From: Stromatinia cepivora
Taxonomy: Eukaryota; Ascomycota; Leotiomycetes; Helotiales; Sclerotiniaceae
Reading direction: 5' to 3'
DNA: 64,000 bases
Assembly: GCA_014898415.1 (NCBI GenBank)
Contig: RCTD01000021.1
Span: 124,001-188,000 of the forward strand
The position numbers and the translations under genes are program-made. Each line of letters starts with the position of its first letter. The first letter of the stretch is position 1. A model generated the notes under the pieces. That model saw only the letters and a program-made list of their open reading frames with translations. It was not told where the DNA came from and made no database searches. This document shows positions 1 to 11,151 of the stretch, piece after piece.

Positions 1-481
1 GCGGATGGCCAGTGCATCAAGTATAGATCGACATAATCCAAACCCAAATCTTTTAATGATTCATTGAGAGCTGGTTCGACATCTTCTGGCTTGTGCTTGT
101 TATTCCATAACTTGGTGGTGATGAAGAGTTCGGATCGAGGAATGCCAGAAGCCTTGATTGCAGCACCGCATGCTGATTCAGTTCCGTATACTCTCGCCTG
201 AAGGAAATCTTGAATTAGCAGATTGTTCATTGATAATTGTTCATCCAAACAACTATACATACTGTATCAATGTGTCTATACCCCGCCTTCAATGCTTCTG
301 TAACTGCCTTCTCTTGAGAATCCTTATCCTGCCATGTACCAAAGCCAATGGCGGGAATAGTAGCGCCAGTGTTGAGGTTATGTGTGGTGATAGAGGCCAT
401 TTTTCGTCTTTGAATTTGTGACGAAAGTTGTGATAATCGTGAAGTTGTTCTGAATGCTGAGGGGGGAGTTCGAGTGAACAT
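1..481 (-). CDS. Aldo-keto reductase, 5' part (3' end outside window)
   Basis: Partial gene; the 3' end lies beyond the left edge. Exon 1 is 263-481 and exon 2 is 1-197, separated by a 65-bp intron (198-262, GTATGT...CAG, phase 0). The spliced product contains the usual aldo-keto reductase start ([10 protein letters not shown], then [15 protein letters not shown], where the Asp of HID and the Tyr of VYGTE are the catalytic Asp and Tyr of the family) followed by FITTKLWN and [14 protein letters not shown]. These enzymes reduce carbonyls with NAD(P)H. Translation may begin at 481 or at the internal ATG at 400, where most family members start (MASITTHN). The extra 27 residues from 481 are rich in Arg, Ser and Thr and lack acids, so a mitochondrial presequence is possible. 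The substrate cannot be told from this part. Confidence 0.9.
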
Positions 482-996
482 TGCTAATATGAGGTAGGAA
501 AGATGAATAAAAATTGACCTACATTTTTACATTCCACAGCCTGTTACTTACCCATTACCCCTCTCCTCTATGACTTCCATGACGTACGAGTAAATGTCAT
601 AAGAATTGATGATTTGAAATCCATTCGTCGATCCTATGACGTTTCGACTTTTATCTGTACATGGAGTTTCAGATGCGATTTATATCCCCACTCAGGAGGA
701 TTAGTCACGGAATCGTCACGGAAATGAGGCGATTGGAGGCTCACCGGGAACAACAAATCCAGAAAGTTGGCATCACGCTCACTGGGAGGAAATGTCAAGC
801 TCACCGGGAGCAATCCGACAAACCAACCCCACCGAAGAAAAGGCCAAGCCAGATTCACGAGAACCATGGAGAGCTGATTGTTATACTGCACGAATGCTAA
901 TAAATGGTCCATTCGGTCCTTCTTCTATATCTCTTCGAATTCCCTTCAGCAATCACTATCTACACAAGTATATTTCTTATTAATTAGGCAAGCGGA
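482..996. other. Intergenic, no gene seen
   Basis: Promoter side of the aldo-keto reductase and 3' side of the degenerate glycosidase. Short ORFs on both strands at 634-983 overlap each other and show no recognisable protein. I see no RNA gene or repeat. Confidence 0.6.
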
Positions 997-3042
997 TCAA
1001 TCATCCGACATGCAGCCCCCGGGGTTGGTATCAAAATAGAGACTGCAGAGTCCCGTGTCCCCAATCGCATAGCCAGCTGACGTCTCTGCCGTGATTGTTT
1101 TGGTCTTTCCACAGATTTTAAATGTATTTCCCACAGCTACCAGATTCCCGGAAATAACATTGTCTCTCCCAGAACACTCTCCGCCCTCTGCCGCAGTTCC
1201 CAGGCCAACATTGTATGTTATCGTTTCTTGCAGGTCCGAACATTCCCATTCGTAAATGTTGTATGCGATAGTAGCAGAAGCAGTGGGCGAAGCCGCCGCG
1301 CTTATGCTTATGCTATCGGGGTATTCGAATTTGAACAACAATGTCATTTCTACAAAGATAGAACTAATATATGCATCATCGATAATGATCGCCGACCATT
1401 CCTCAATGAACATAGTGCCCCAACCCGCGATGGTTTGGGTGCCAATGGCTGAGGAATCGCTAGTGGAACATCCGAAACCGGTGGAACAGCTTGTGCTGCA
1501 GCTGACGGTAGATGTGTAGTCGATGCAACTGGTATCGCAAGAGGAGACAGTGGTGGTGGTGCATTGTTCTGAGTTGGGAGTGCAGGGGTGTGTTCCACTG
1601 AAGGGATTCTTAGGATCGTTGAAATCTATGAAATCGGGGTTCAAAACAAGGCAGCCAATCATGCAGGGCCAGTCGCAAAGGAGACCGACGCAACGGATTC
1701 CACAGTTGGCGGTACAGGTAGGCGTAGGGGGGCCGGAGTTCCAAGTTATAGTGGATGGAGTTCTGCCTTTGGTGGGGGTGGATTTGGGGGTTGAATCGGG
1801 ACTTGAATTTGGGGTTGAGTTGGGGGTTGAGTTGGGTGTGGAAACAGACCAGGGGTAAGGGGGGTGGGTGAATGGTTCGAGATACCGGGGGGTTCGTCAC
1901 GCCTTCGCTTAAGGGATCGGGGTTGTCGGTAATCAAAAGAACTGGGGGAAGAATACTGCTAGTCACTAGAATTTCCTGAGAAGTGAGAGAATTGCCATCC
2001 TCGTCCGTAGTTGCGTTGATAATGACGTTCCAAAATTGGATTTCATTAGTGATGACTTAGGATCATGGAAATTAGCACAAGGCTCTCTAGGATATAATAT
2101 TCAATGGTGTGCACTTACCTGGAGGAATACTAATGATTGTTGTCTCGGTAATAGTGGATAAAATAACACTTGTGGTTATCACACCACTTGTGGTGATAGT
2201 CGTAGTTGATATCGGCCAAGCGACCTCCAATGAAGTAGTAAGCGATGGGAAGATTATCGTAGTAGTTGTTGATAGAGTAAATGGTGGCAATATAAGTGGA
2301 TAACACTCAGGTGACGGATCGCCAGAGTCCCAGATACTGGGGTCAACATATACAATGAAGGACCCAGTGTTGCTGGTTCCAGCATAATCGCACGCGCTAG
2401 GCGGACAATATCCTCTGCTGCATGCGAAGTCACATAGACCATTGTAAAGTTCAGTATCCTCGCCAGATACAGCAGTCCCGCTTAGATCGTTGACAGGTGG
2501 GCGGTGGATTTAATACGCCTTGTACAACGCATGAACAACCTATACAAATTAATTGCGTAAGAAGGCGAGCGTTTTAGGATTCTCGAAGAGCGATAGAAGA
2601 CTTACTATGAATTGGGCAGTACCCGTACGGACAAGCATAACCACATAGCCCACCCAAATTGTCAACCCCACTTCCACCCACACATGCCGGAGGTAAAAAT
2701 GGCGAGGTAACTTCAGTTGCTGCAGGATACTTGACTGTACCGCAAGTACTTGGTCTACATGAAATATGTTAATAGGTAAATATGAACTGTTTGGGAAGAG
2801 GCTGAGAGTGGAGATAGTGTGCTACCGAGACATCACGATGCAGCGCAAGATTCATGAGGAAGTTGATGAGAAGAGAGCTAGACCTACGGGCAATAACCAT
2901 AATAGCAACTGAAAGAACAGAGGCCTTGATATTCAGGGGTTAAACCTTCAAGAGGGTAGCCAATAGTACCGAATCCGGGCGTATTTTCTTTCGTTGGAAG
3001 AGTCGGTTGCGGTCCTGAATTTGTACACGTACATGCGGTGTA
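997..3042 (-). pseudogene. C-terminal remnant of a secreted Cys-rich cell-wall glycosidase (GH71 or class V chitinase type)
   Basis: Four exons can be traced: 2888-3042, 2606-2754, about 2119-2548 and 997-2055. They carry three copies of a Cys module typical of the C-terminal half of fungal alpha-1,3-glucanases and chitinases: GLCSFSCYYGYCPP, GLCGYACPYGYCP and GLCDFACSRGYCPP. These are followed by Ser/Thr-rich linkers, a PYPWS motif, CTANCGIRCVGLLC and a Cys-rich tail. Such proteins act on the fungal wall outside the cell. No catalytic domain, start codon or signal peptide is found upstream, where the DNA becomes AT-rich. Reading needs a frame change near 2505 (CCGCCCACC) and near 1860 (a run of six C on the minus strand). 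I therefore call it a 5'-truncated pseudogene. The frameshifts could instead be sequencing errors in C runs, but the missing N-terminal half cannot. GH71 and GH18 cannot be separated without the catalytic domain. Confidence 0.65.
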
Positions 3043-4988
3043 CTAGATCATAAATGCGAACCTATTTCAGAGCCTTATACTCCGATAATGGAGGAGTAGA
3101 CACAAATATACAACGTAGGGTAGTGGGCGATTATATCCTTAATATAACTAGAGAGGAGAAGGTCATTTGGTGTAGGCAGTTAAGGCTTTTGCCATGAAAT
3201 GCAATAGAAAAGTAATAATATCTCCCCCGCGATATGTAGCTTAGCCAGAGCCCTATATTATGTCTCAACTTTAACACATACACAATATATATACAACATA
3301 GCCCTCAAATATCAAAAGCAAGCCACACTACACTAAAAAATAACTACAAGCAGTACAATAAAACACAACCCCAAACCCAATATTATACCTTAAAGTATTC
3401 ACTTAAACAAGAACGATATCCTATAACTCAGATTCACATTTGGCCTTCCACAACCTCGAGGGATACGAACGACTAGTCTTCGCCTCGAAATCTTAAGACC
3501 GCCGGTACGTGTAGTCCTTTGAGTAAATACGTTTTGTATCCCTCTTGTTAGAGCCTCATACAAACATGACATACACCAAACTATCAAACCACTTCAAAAT
3601 ATCTCATATATAATCTTTATATATTACAAGAAAGAAATAGCTCTGCACTTCCTTTAAATATACTCCGTATAAGTGCCGATATTGATACGTGTGAACATTA
3701 AAACTCATCAAAAGATAGAAAGGAATACCCATTCTAACCTCCGACCTCCAACCTCCTCGATATATAAAAGTCTGAGAGGAAGTATCATCTCTTTTCTAGA
3801 ATACTTTGTACTATACTTTAGTAATCCATTAGAATACTCAAATTAAAGTTCTATTAATAATACTTTTTATGGGGGGGAAGGGGGGATTTCATCTAATATA
3901 ACATAATATAAACATCCACCTATCATCTATCACCTATTGTCATTCCGCCTATATAAAATTAAAAAAAAAGCTATATAAAGAGAACGCCTATTTGTATACT
4001 TATCGTAATACTAGTATAGTAGTTCAGGAGGGTACTTTAGAAGGGCACCTTAGGAGGATACTGTAGAAGGGTACTTTAGAAGGGTACCTTAGGAGGATAC
4101 CTTAGAAGGATACTTTACCTTAGGAGGATATTTCAGAAGGATAATCTTATAGAACGAGGTTTTTAATTGTAATAATATAATGATAATATAACGACATTAT
4201 AATATCACAGCATCTCTTAGCCTTATATCTTAAATCTTTATATAAAACCTCCCACAACTTCCTTCTTATAATCTCATCTTCTTCATCTTCTCATTATACT
4301 ACCAAAGAACTTTATAAATAATCGAAAGTAACACATATCAACCATATCACAATCACCCTCACACACAAAACCACATCACATCACATCACCCTCGTCACAA
4401 AACCATCCACTCACCCGCACACATCCTCAAAAACAACAATACCATCAAAATAACCAAAAAGAAGACTAAAAAAAGACTAAAACATCCATCTCAATTGATA
4501 CTATCTTCTTTACATAGGTAACATTCTAATAACCCAATCCTCAATCTTCCTAGGAACCTAATCCTTCTCCGTTTTCCCCCTTCCCTTTCCCCTTCCCCTT
4601 CCCCCATCCTCCCTTCTCTCCCTCCCACCCACAAGATCATCCTCTTACAACTTCCTTCCCATCCGAGCAATAAGATACGATATGATACGATACAATACCA
4701 TACGAGGAAGAACAAATATGATATGCGCCCAAGCTAGACTCCCGCAATGCATCCATCCATCCCACCAACCCACCATCCATCCTTCCATCCATCCATTTAT
4801 TTATTTATGGCTACCCCATACTTTCCCTAGAAACATTCAAGAAGTAAAGACATTACTTCCTTCATTCGACACGGATAAAAACAGACGAATTTCCTTTCTT
4901 ATCCTCACTATCTCTTTCTTTTCCCCTCTTATCCTCCATATCCATATCCCTTCATTTCGTTTCGAATATCCTTTCAAGACAATACAAT
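3043..4988. other. AT-rich gene-poor interval
   Basis: Contains no supportable gene. From about 3100 to 4350 it is strongly AT-rich with scattered poly-A, a poly-G run at 3871-3886 and the GGTACTTTAGAAG minisatellite (listed separately). From 4400 to 4990 it turns into pyrimidine-rich, CCATC-rich low-complexity DNA that forms the 3' flank of the casein kinase gene. The composition and the abrupt truncation of the neighbouring glycosidase suggest a RIP-decayed repeat, but I cannot identify the parent element. Confidence 0.5.
4026..4145. repeat. Degenerate minisatellite, ~14-bp unit
   Basis: About eight tandem copies of a unit close to TTAGAAGGGTACC / TTAGGAGGATACC can be read in a row. Copies differ by one or two bases and small length changes. 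It lies inside AT-rich non-coding DNA. Confidence 0.85.
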
Positions 4989-6674
4989 CTAAACTCCCAC
5001 CCTAACGTCCCCATCAGCTTGTCCATTCTCCAACGTCTTTTCCAATGCATCAAGTTCTTCTTCTTCCTCTTCTTCCTCCTCACTATCATCTACTTCCTCT
5101 CCATCCTCATCCTTAAACCCACTATCAATGTCCAACTTCCTCAATCGTCTTCTCATCTCATCCCTCTCTCCATTTTGCCATCTAATCAAGGTCGCAGGCG
5201 CATGAACTTTAAATCCATAAATCCGTGGTACGTATCGATCGAAACTTTTCGCCGGAATCATCGCTGGGTAAACCTGGAATAAAATATTATGAAATGAAGT
5301 CCCGAAATATGCGCCATCGATTGCAGAATGTCGAGAGGATTTGGGATTATAGATATCTTCGCAACGAGAGCAGTAAAGTTTAACAGCTTTGACATTTGGA
5401 TTGTCGCTTTGACCCATGGGAAGAAGTGGATGCGATTTACACATAACTCGAGGACATTTTCCAAAGTCGGCTTTCTTGTATTTTTCAAGCTGGAAAAGAT
5501 TATGATTAGCATATCTTTGATGGTGAAGATGAATCAAGTACTCACCATTTTGGCCAATCCTCTAGTAGTGACGATATAACGAGCATGAACTAAACCATAT
5601 AAATGTCTTGCCGACTTCTCAATAGTCTCTCTCATCTCATCATCACAGTCCAAATCAAAGACATCCGTCACTAAATCCAACGCATATTGATAATATTGAA
5701 CTTCGGTTTGAAGTCCCGTAAGGTTGAATCGATCGGTGAGATAATCTTCGTCAATTTCGCAAAAGTACTCATTACCACGAGATGAAATAAACTAGAAAAA
5801 GAAAGTATTAGCAAATATACCCTTCCATGTATGTAAACTGATATGAAATATGGCCAAGAACCCCATGTTTGTAAGGAAGGCGCGTGGAAACAGAGCTGGA
5901 ATCGTTTTCAAGGATACCGCAATTTGATACAACGCCGCGCTCAAAACTCTCCGGGGCTTGTTCAAGTAGAGCTGTTGGGTGAAAGGCACGTTCGGAAATC
6001 GCTGGTAAAAGATCAAGGAGGGTATCCATTGCTTCGATATCTGTGTTCAAATGGAAAAAGCCAAATGATTTGCGTCCTGGAGTCTCAAGATCTTCTACTT
6101 CTGCAGCTCGACGTTTCTTGCCTCCCCTGCCTCTCTTGCCTTTCTTTCCTCGTCTTCGTGACAGAGTTGGCGGAGGACCTGGTGATGGCGTTGATTCCAG
6201 GATTTGACGACCATCCGCATCAAACGGACCAAAGATCATCATGCGAGTTCGAGAAGAGATAATATTTCCACTTTCACAATGATCGGTGAGATACCAGTTT
6301 GGAAACGAATTCGCAGAAGATCATCTTTGAAAGCCGTGGTTTCCATTCACTTTTATCGAAAGTTTCCTCCATCCCTTCCGTATCGATCAATCGATACCTT
6401 CCTTGACATCATCCATGCCGCAAACCATAGGTCTTTTCATAGAGAATCGTAGTCGAAAGGAAAGAGCGAATTCCTTCATCCATAAAAGCGGAGGAGCGAT
6501 GGTGCACAGAATGGCACAAAACCCAGAGTCCCCAAACCAGCCCGTCCCAAACCAGTCCGTCCCAAACCTCCTCAGAACCAAAATCGCAAATCAAAAGAAT
6601 AAAAAAGAATAACATACCCAATCTCTCCAGTAACTAGTATAATCGCTATCAGTTTCGCTATTAAAATCATCCAT
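4989..6674 (-). CDS. ckb1: Casein kinase 2 regulatory (beta) subunit
   Basis: Three exons: 6618-6674, 5546-5791 and 4989-5489, giving 267 residues. The beta subunit dimerises and holds two catalytic alpha subunits of the nuclear and cytosolic kinase CK2. In order: acidic start MDDFNSETDSDYTSYW; DWFISSRGNEYFCEIDEDYL (the most conserved stretch of the family); the acidic helix DLDCDDEM; the dimer zinc finger with Cys113, Cys118, Cys141 and Cys144; and GTSFHNILFQVYP with YVPRIYGFKVH. The C-terminal tail is a long run of Glu/Asp typical of fungal members. Intron 2 is 56 bp (5490-5545). Intron 1 is 826 bp (5792-6617), very long for this genome, splits the conserved Trp-Phe pair in phase 0, and holds a separate ORF. 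The start is the only ATG giving the family N-terminus. Confidence 0.95.
5808..6242 (-). CDS. ORF nested in intron 1 of the CK2 beta gene (hypothetical)
   Basis: A 144-codon ORF on the same strand lies wholly inside the 826-bp intron. Its frame is open for about 25 further codons upstream of the ATG. The product is not random-looking: MMIFGPFDADGRQILEST, a Pro-rich turn, a very basic patch (RRRGKKGKRGRGGKKRR, about residues 28-44), then GRKSFGFFHLNTDIEAMD and LLDLLPAISERAFHPTALLE. The last 40 residues look non-coding, and a weak donor (GTATCA, phase 0) after about residue 105 could splice to the CK2 beta exon at 5791. It may be an alternative first part of CK2 beta, a nested gene or a retained exon. 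I do not recognise the protein. Confidence 0.35.
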   Translation of the reverse strand: MMIFGPFDADGRQILESTPSPGPPPTLSRRRGKKGKRGRGGKKRRAAEVEDLETPGRKSFGFFHLNTDIEAMDTLLDLLPAISERAFHPTALLEQAPESFERGVVSNCGILENDSSSVSTRLPYKHGVLGHISYQFTYMEGYIC

Positions 6675-7488
6675 GATAAAAATCCGTTGGTGATAAAATC
6701 GTCGCTGCTGGGAGAATGTCGTTCAGGAAATAATATGTATGGTTCAAAAATTACCTATACCATGCATGTTATGTGCTTCTCTCAGCACTTGCCAGGTCAA
6801 TATTTTGCGAAGGTGGAAAGGCTGAATGTCGTTGTTTCTGCTTTAGTTTACTTGGAGGGGCAGTAAAAGGCGGAAAGAAAGTGTTGATGATGCACGGACT
6901 TCTTTCTTCCTCTCAGAATGCGCATTGGCTGGAACGAACCCCTTTATCAAAATCAAAATTTATAGAGCACGGTAGGTTGATGAAGAGTATATGCTACCTA
7001 CCTAGTATGTTGATGGAGTTACAGATTTAAAAACATCTAAAGAGGAAGTTCTTTATAAATGATAAAGTTTCCAGCCATTAAATCTTGATAGCTAGTGCCG
7101 TCCATTCATTATCCTACAGATGAGATGTATTCAAGTGAATATACAGAAACGTTTAATCGATGCCGAAGGGTGGAGGAAAGGAGTCCATATGTGTTAGAAC
7201 TTACTCAAGCAATAGAAGTAAGATTCAGACATTCGAATCACCATATCATCTCAAGCTTTGCTCTGTATCAGAATCCTTTTTAACGCTGGATTGGCTGTTG
7301 TGTTTCGCTTCTACCTGAGAGAATCGCTCCCCCCCCCCCACCATATGAAGGTTCCATGGTATCTTACTGGTGTCAACTATGTTTAAGTATTCATATCGAC
7401 GCCCAGCTCCCTTTATCCTAGGTCTATTCTCATAATAACACCCATCTCGCTTTATCAGGTTCTATTCTATTACCACCCCCCCCCATTC
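6675..7488. other. Intergenic: CK2 beta promoter and MFS gene 3' flank
   Basis: Small ORFs at 6773-7030 and 7095-7283 have no recognisable product. There are poly-C runs at 7329-7341 and about 7477-7485. No repeat, RNA gene or mobile element is seen. Confidence 0.6.
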
Positions 7489-9707
7489 CTATATTTCATT
7501 CCCTTTCATCACATTATCTGGCAATCCTATAACGCCCAAACACGCAACCAACGTCCCCGCCCCAGCCAGAAACAACGGTCCATTGAGGTTCACCGCCAGT
7601 AGTTTCGCCGCGATTAAAGGACTAAAAATAGAGAATAGTCTTCCCCAACAACTAGCCATTCCACTAGCTGTCCCTCTTACCGACGCCGGGAAAGCTTCCG
7701 GTGTCCAGCCATATAATACCGAGTTGAACATGGATTGAAAGAAATATTCCATGACGCTAAGTCCCACGTTGGCTGCTTCGGTGTTGACTGCCGCGAAGAG
7801 AAAGAATGATGTGCCCATTAATGCAGATGAGAAGATCATGGAAATCTGTCGTCCTACTCGAGGTACTTTTACCATGAGAGCCCCTAGACTTACGCCTACG
7901 ATACCCGGCATATATATAATAACAAAGTTGCGGTAAGTTTCAGCGTATCCAACTTTGTGTTCCAAACCCTTTCGAGCCAAAATTGTGGGAAGAAATGCGC
8001 CTTTTGAGTGTTAGTACGTCCTAACAAAACCAAAGTGGTAGGATAATATATACCTGCGACGGAAAACCCCCAGTAGTCGAATGCGTATATTAACCATACT
8101 AAAATGGTAACTCGCGCATCATGCCTTGTTTTGTATAAAATTCCAATTCTCTTGATCTCCCTCTTGGTCTTTTGACGCAGACTCAAACTATTGGGAACAG
8201 TCCTTCCTCGAAGACGATCATCACCAGAGGTAGTCGAGGTGGGAGACAGAAGACCCTCAGTATTATCCAAAGCCCTGAAATCCTCAATGGTAAGGTTCAA
8301 AGGTTTCTTGTTCGTTTTCGCAATTTTTTGCAACACCTTCAAAGCTTCTTCGTCCTTGCCCTTGCTAAGAAGATATTTAGGCGACTCCTGGAAAGTGAAG
8401 ACCAAGAACCGCATCATGAATATGAACAAAGATATTGCACCCAGGGTGTACAATAGATACCTCCATCCCATATTGTCCTTTTTGGAACAGCATTCAGCCC
8501 CTGGTGTCAAGTCCTTTGCTTTACATGATGGTAGGTCTGTCGCGCAAGAATATTTAGGTATAAATCCGTAAGCTATGCCACTACAAACTACAACTCCAAT
8601 CGGTTGAAAGATTGACAAGAGTGCTAAAAGAAATCGATTTTTCTAGTGATGAGTGTTAAATGCTGCTCTTCAGATAGTGTCGCGTGGGGGCACACCTGGG
8701 GAAGGAATTCCAGAGCAATTGTTGTGTCTATGGGAATGTTTCCCCCAATACCAAACCCAGTGAAAGCGACCAGCACAAGAAGACCAGCGTAAGAACTCGG
8801 TATTGCCATGCAGAGTCCAAAGACTGAGGTAATGAAGACGGTGCCATTGAAAGCCCATTTGCGACCTGAAAGATGAAGTTATTGTAGAATGCAAGATAAT
8901 ATAAGCTGGGAACTTACCGATCATATCAACCAGAACACCCCATACTAAAGCTCCAACTGTCAAACCAGCATTGACTACTGTGAATAAACGACCCAATTGC
9001 GTATCTGAATGAATTAGTTAGCACCGCATTTGGTCGTACAAGTCTTCCCTCAACCATTTCAGTGTAACAACTCTTATCTCTGACATAATACGGAGTACAG
9101 AGCCGCTGTCAAGCTCAACTTCCAGTCTCAAAGACCAATCCAATGCGTGATATCACATACCATCAATTCCCATCTCTCTCTGCATAACCGGCGCAATCAA
9201 GCCAAATGCATGCGCCCAGAGTAGATCCAAAAAGTATCCCAAACCACATAATACCCATATATACCATTGATACCTTCCCATCCCCATCTCATCAATCTCT
9301 GCCGCAACCAACAAGATTTTCTTATCCTGAATTGACAAGCCATCAGAAAGGGAATCGCTGGTCAATGCTTCGGCATCACTCGATATCTTTGAGACTGGGG
9401 AAATGCGACCATCGTTTGAATTGCCTGTAGGCCCTCAATTAGAACATATTTCTCTTGTACTTATCAGTCCAAAATGAATGAAGAAATAGCATGAGTCCGC
9501 ACTTTTACCTGATGGAGATGTAGAGTCCTCAACTTCTCTATTCTTTGTCTCATCATCCCTATCCTTCTCCTGTCTCAAGCTCGACGAATTCATATTTAGT
9601 AGCGGAACAATACTTTCTCTCTCCTTCTCATTAGTAGCATATACTAATTCTTTCCCCTTTTTCCTATGAGAATAATCTTTCCTGCTCCAAGAAAAATAAG
9701 TGCGCAT
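7489..9707 (-). CDS. Major facilitator superfamily transporter, sugar-transporter/SV2-like type
   Basis: Six exons join in frame: 9509-9707, 9161-9424, 8918-9004, 8696-8865, 8054-8642 and 7489-8000 (606 residues). It is a plasma- or organelle-membrane transporter with about twelve membrane segments. A ~95-residue charged cytosolic N-terminus precedes EIDEMGMGRYQWYIWVLCG and FLDLLWAHAFGLI (segment 1). GALVWGVLVDMIGRKWAF is the MFS D-R-K loop between segments 2 and 3, and GFGIGGNIPIDTTIALEFLP is segment 4. A long central loop (LRGRTVPNSLSLRQ region) separates the halves. In the C-terminal half, YGWTPEAFPASVRGTASGMAS is the sugar-porter PE(S/A)FP...RGT signature. The ATG at 9707 is the first in the exon; an upstream in-frame TTG is not needed. 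The substrate is unknown; relatives carry sugars, organic acids or niacin-like metabolites. Confidence 0.9.
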
Positions 9708-11151
9708 GGCACGTAGATTATGTATGCGCAATAAGTTAAGTAAATTGGGTATGGTTAGTTGATTTACCCGGTAGGGTGGTTAACAAGCCGATGAAATCAA
9801 CATCGATATCTAGGTTTGCACTTGCTTAGCGGGAACATTTTAGGTTGGTATTACCCAGGTTGAGTTGGCCAGTCGGTCAGGAACAAAGGCCTGCAAGCCC
9901 CCGTCTGGTGGATGAATTGCTGATAGGTAATAATCTTTAGAGGAACGTTACTTAGGTAGCAGGTATATGTATGATTATCGAGATAATTAAAAAGAGTGAA
10001 TTTGATTAATATGCCTACGTGCCTTTTGATTTCCCCGTCATCGAGAGCAAGCAAACAAGCAAGCAAAGAAGTGAACACATTGTGACAGGAATCTGTAACC
10101 AAGAAAATCGTACCAAGGAAAGTTAGTTGATTGACAGCGTCAGAATAGTATAGACACACAACTAAAGTGAAGTCGCCTTTACACTAGAGTCAAAGTGAGA
10201 TGGTTGAATTAACTTTTATCTACAAGAACTCCCGAAACGGAGCGATGTCAGAGGAATGTTATGGTACCGGAAAAAGCTCCAAGAGATTTCGATAAAAAAC
10301 AGGTACATGAAAGAAAGGAGGGTCGGTCTTCCGATCGGAACTAAAATCTCTAGTCTAGGTAATCGTTTTCATGCATTTCGATAAGTTGAGTGCTGAGAGG
10401 TTGAGTAGTAAAAGAGCAACTAGTAAATGATTATAAGTATACGAAAAGATAACGTCAATTGGGTAAAACATTTGAAGTATGGTAAAGATTCCTCATACCT
10501 GATACCTACCGACTCCATCCGTCCCATCCCACCCTAATTATTCATATCAAACCAGCAAACAGTGAATTCCAAGCTTCGGTTCGGCCCCTAATCGTTGTTG
10601 TACGGATGATTCAATTATACACTGTGAACCGAAGGCTAGAGCCCATTCATATGTATTTATAATCGTGATGGTTATTCTTGCGCCTAAAAATATATCTACA
10701 AAAGCTATCTCATGTTACCGACACAAGAAATATTCCCCCTTCCCCCGTTTTCACACCTCATGACAGCAATGGAGCCAAACTGCCAATACTTTTCTGCTAT
10801 ATGCTTGTAGCCAGAACATTTGCTGCAAGACATGAAGCAATTGTGAAATCAAACATCGAATTCCCAGACGCCGATACTGTAAGATCCATTTGCATACAGA
10901 CTTAAACGCCAGATTTATGTTAAAAAAGAGTATGCACCAAACCCAACTGAACAAGAAAGATATCACTCAACGCCTCGAGAAGCATCGACATAAACCAAAG
11001 CCAGACCATTGACCAGGATAATGTGTGGTATATTTGGTAGTCCGGTCCATAAGATCATCCGTCGTAAGTACCATTTCGTATCCCGACCAATTAAAATGCA
11101 AAGGGTGTATCCAGGGAAGAGCAGGTAGTAATATGGTAAGTGTCATATTTT
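9708..11151. other. Intergenic between MFS transporter and cyclin B gene
   Basis: Holds the MFS promoter and the cyclin 3' flank. ORFs at 9851-10159 and 10678-10966 show no recognisable protein on either strand. The base composition is ordinary. Nothing else is seen. Confidence 0.55.
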
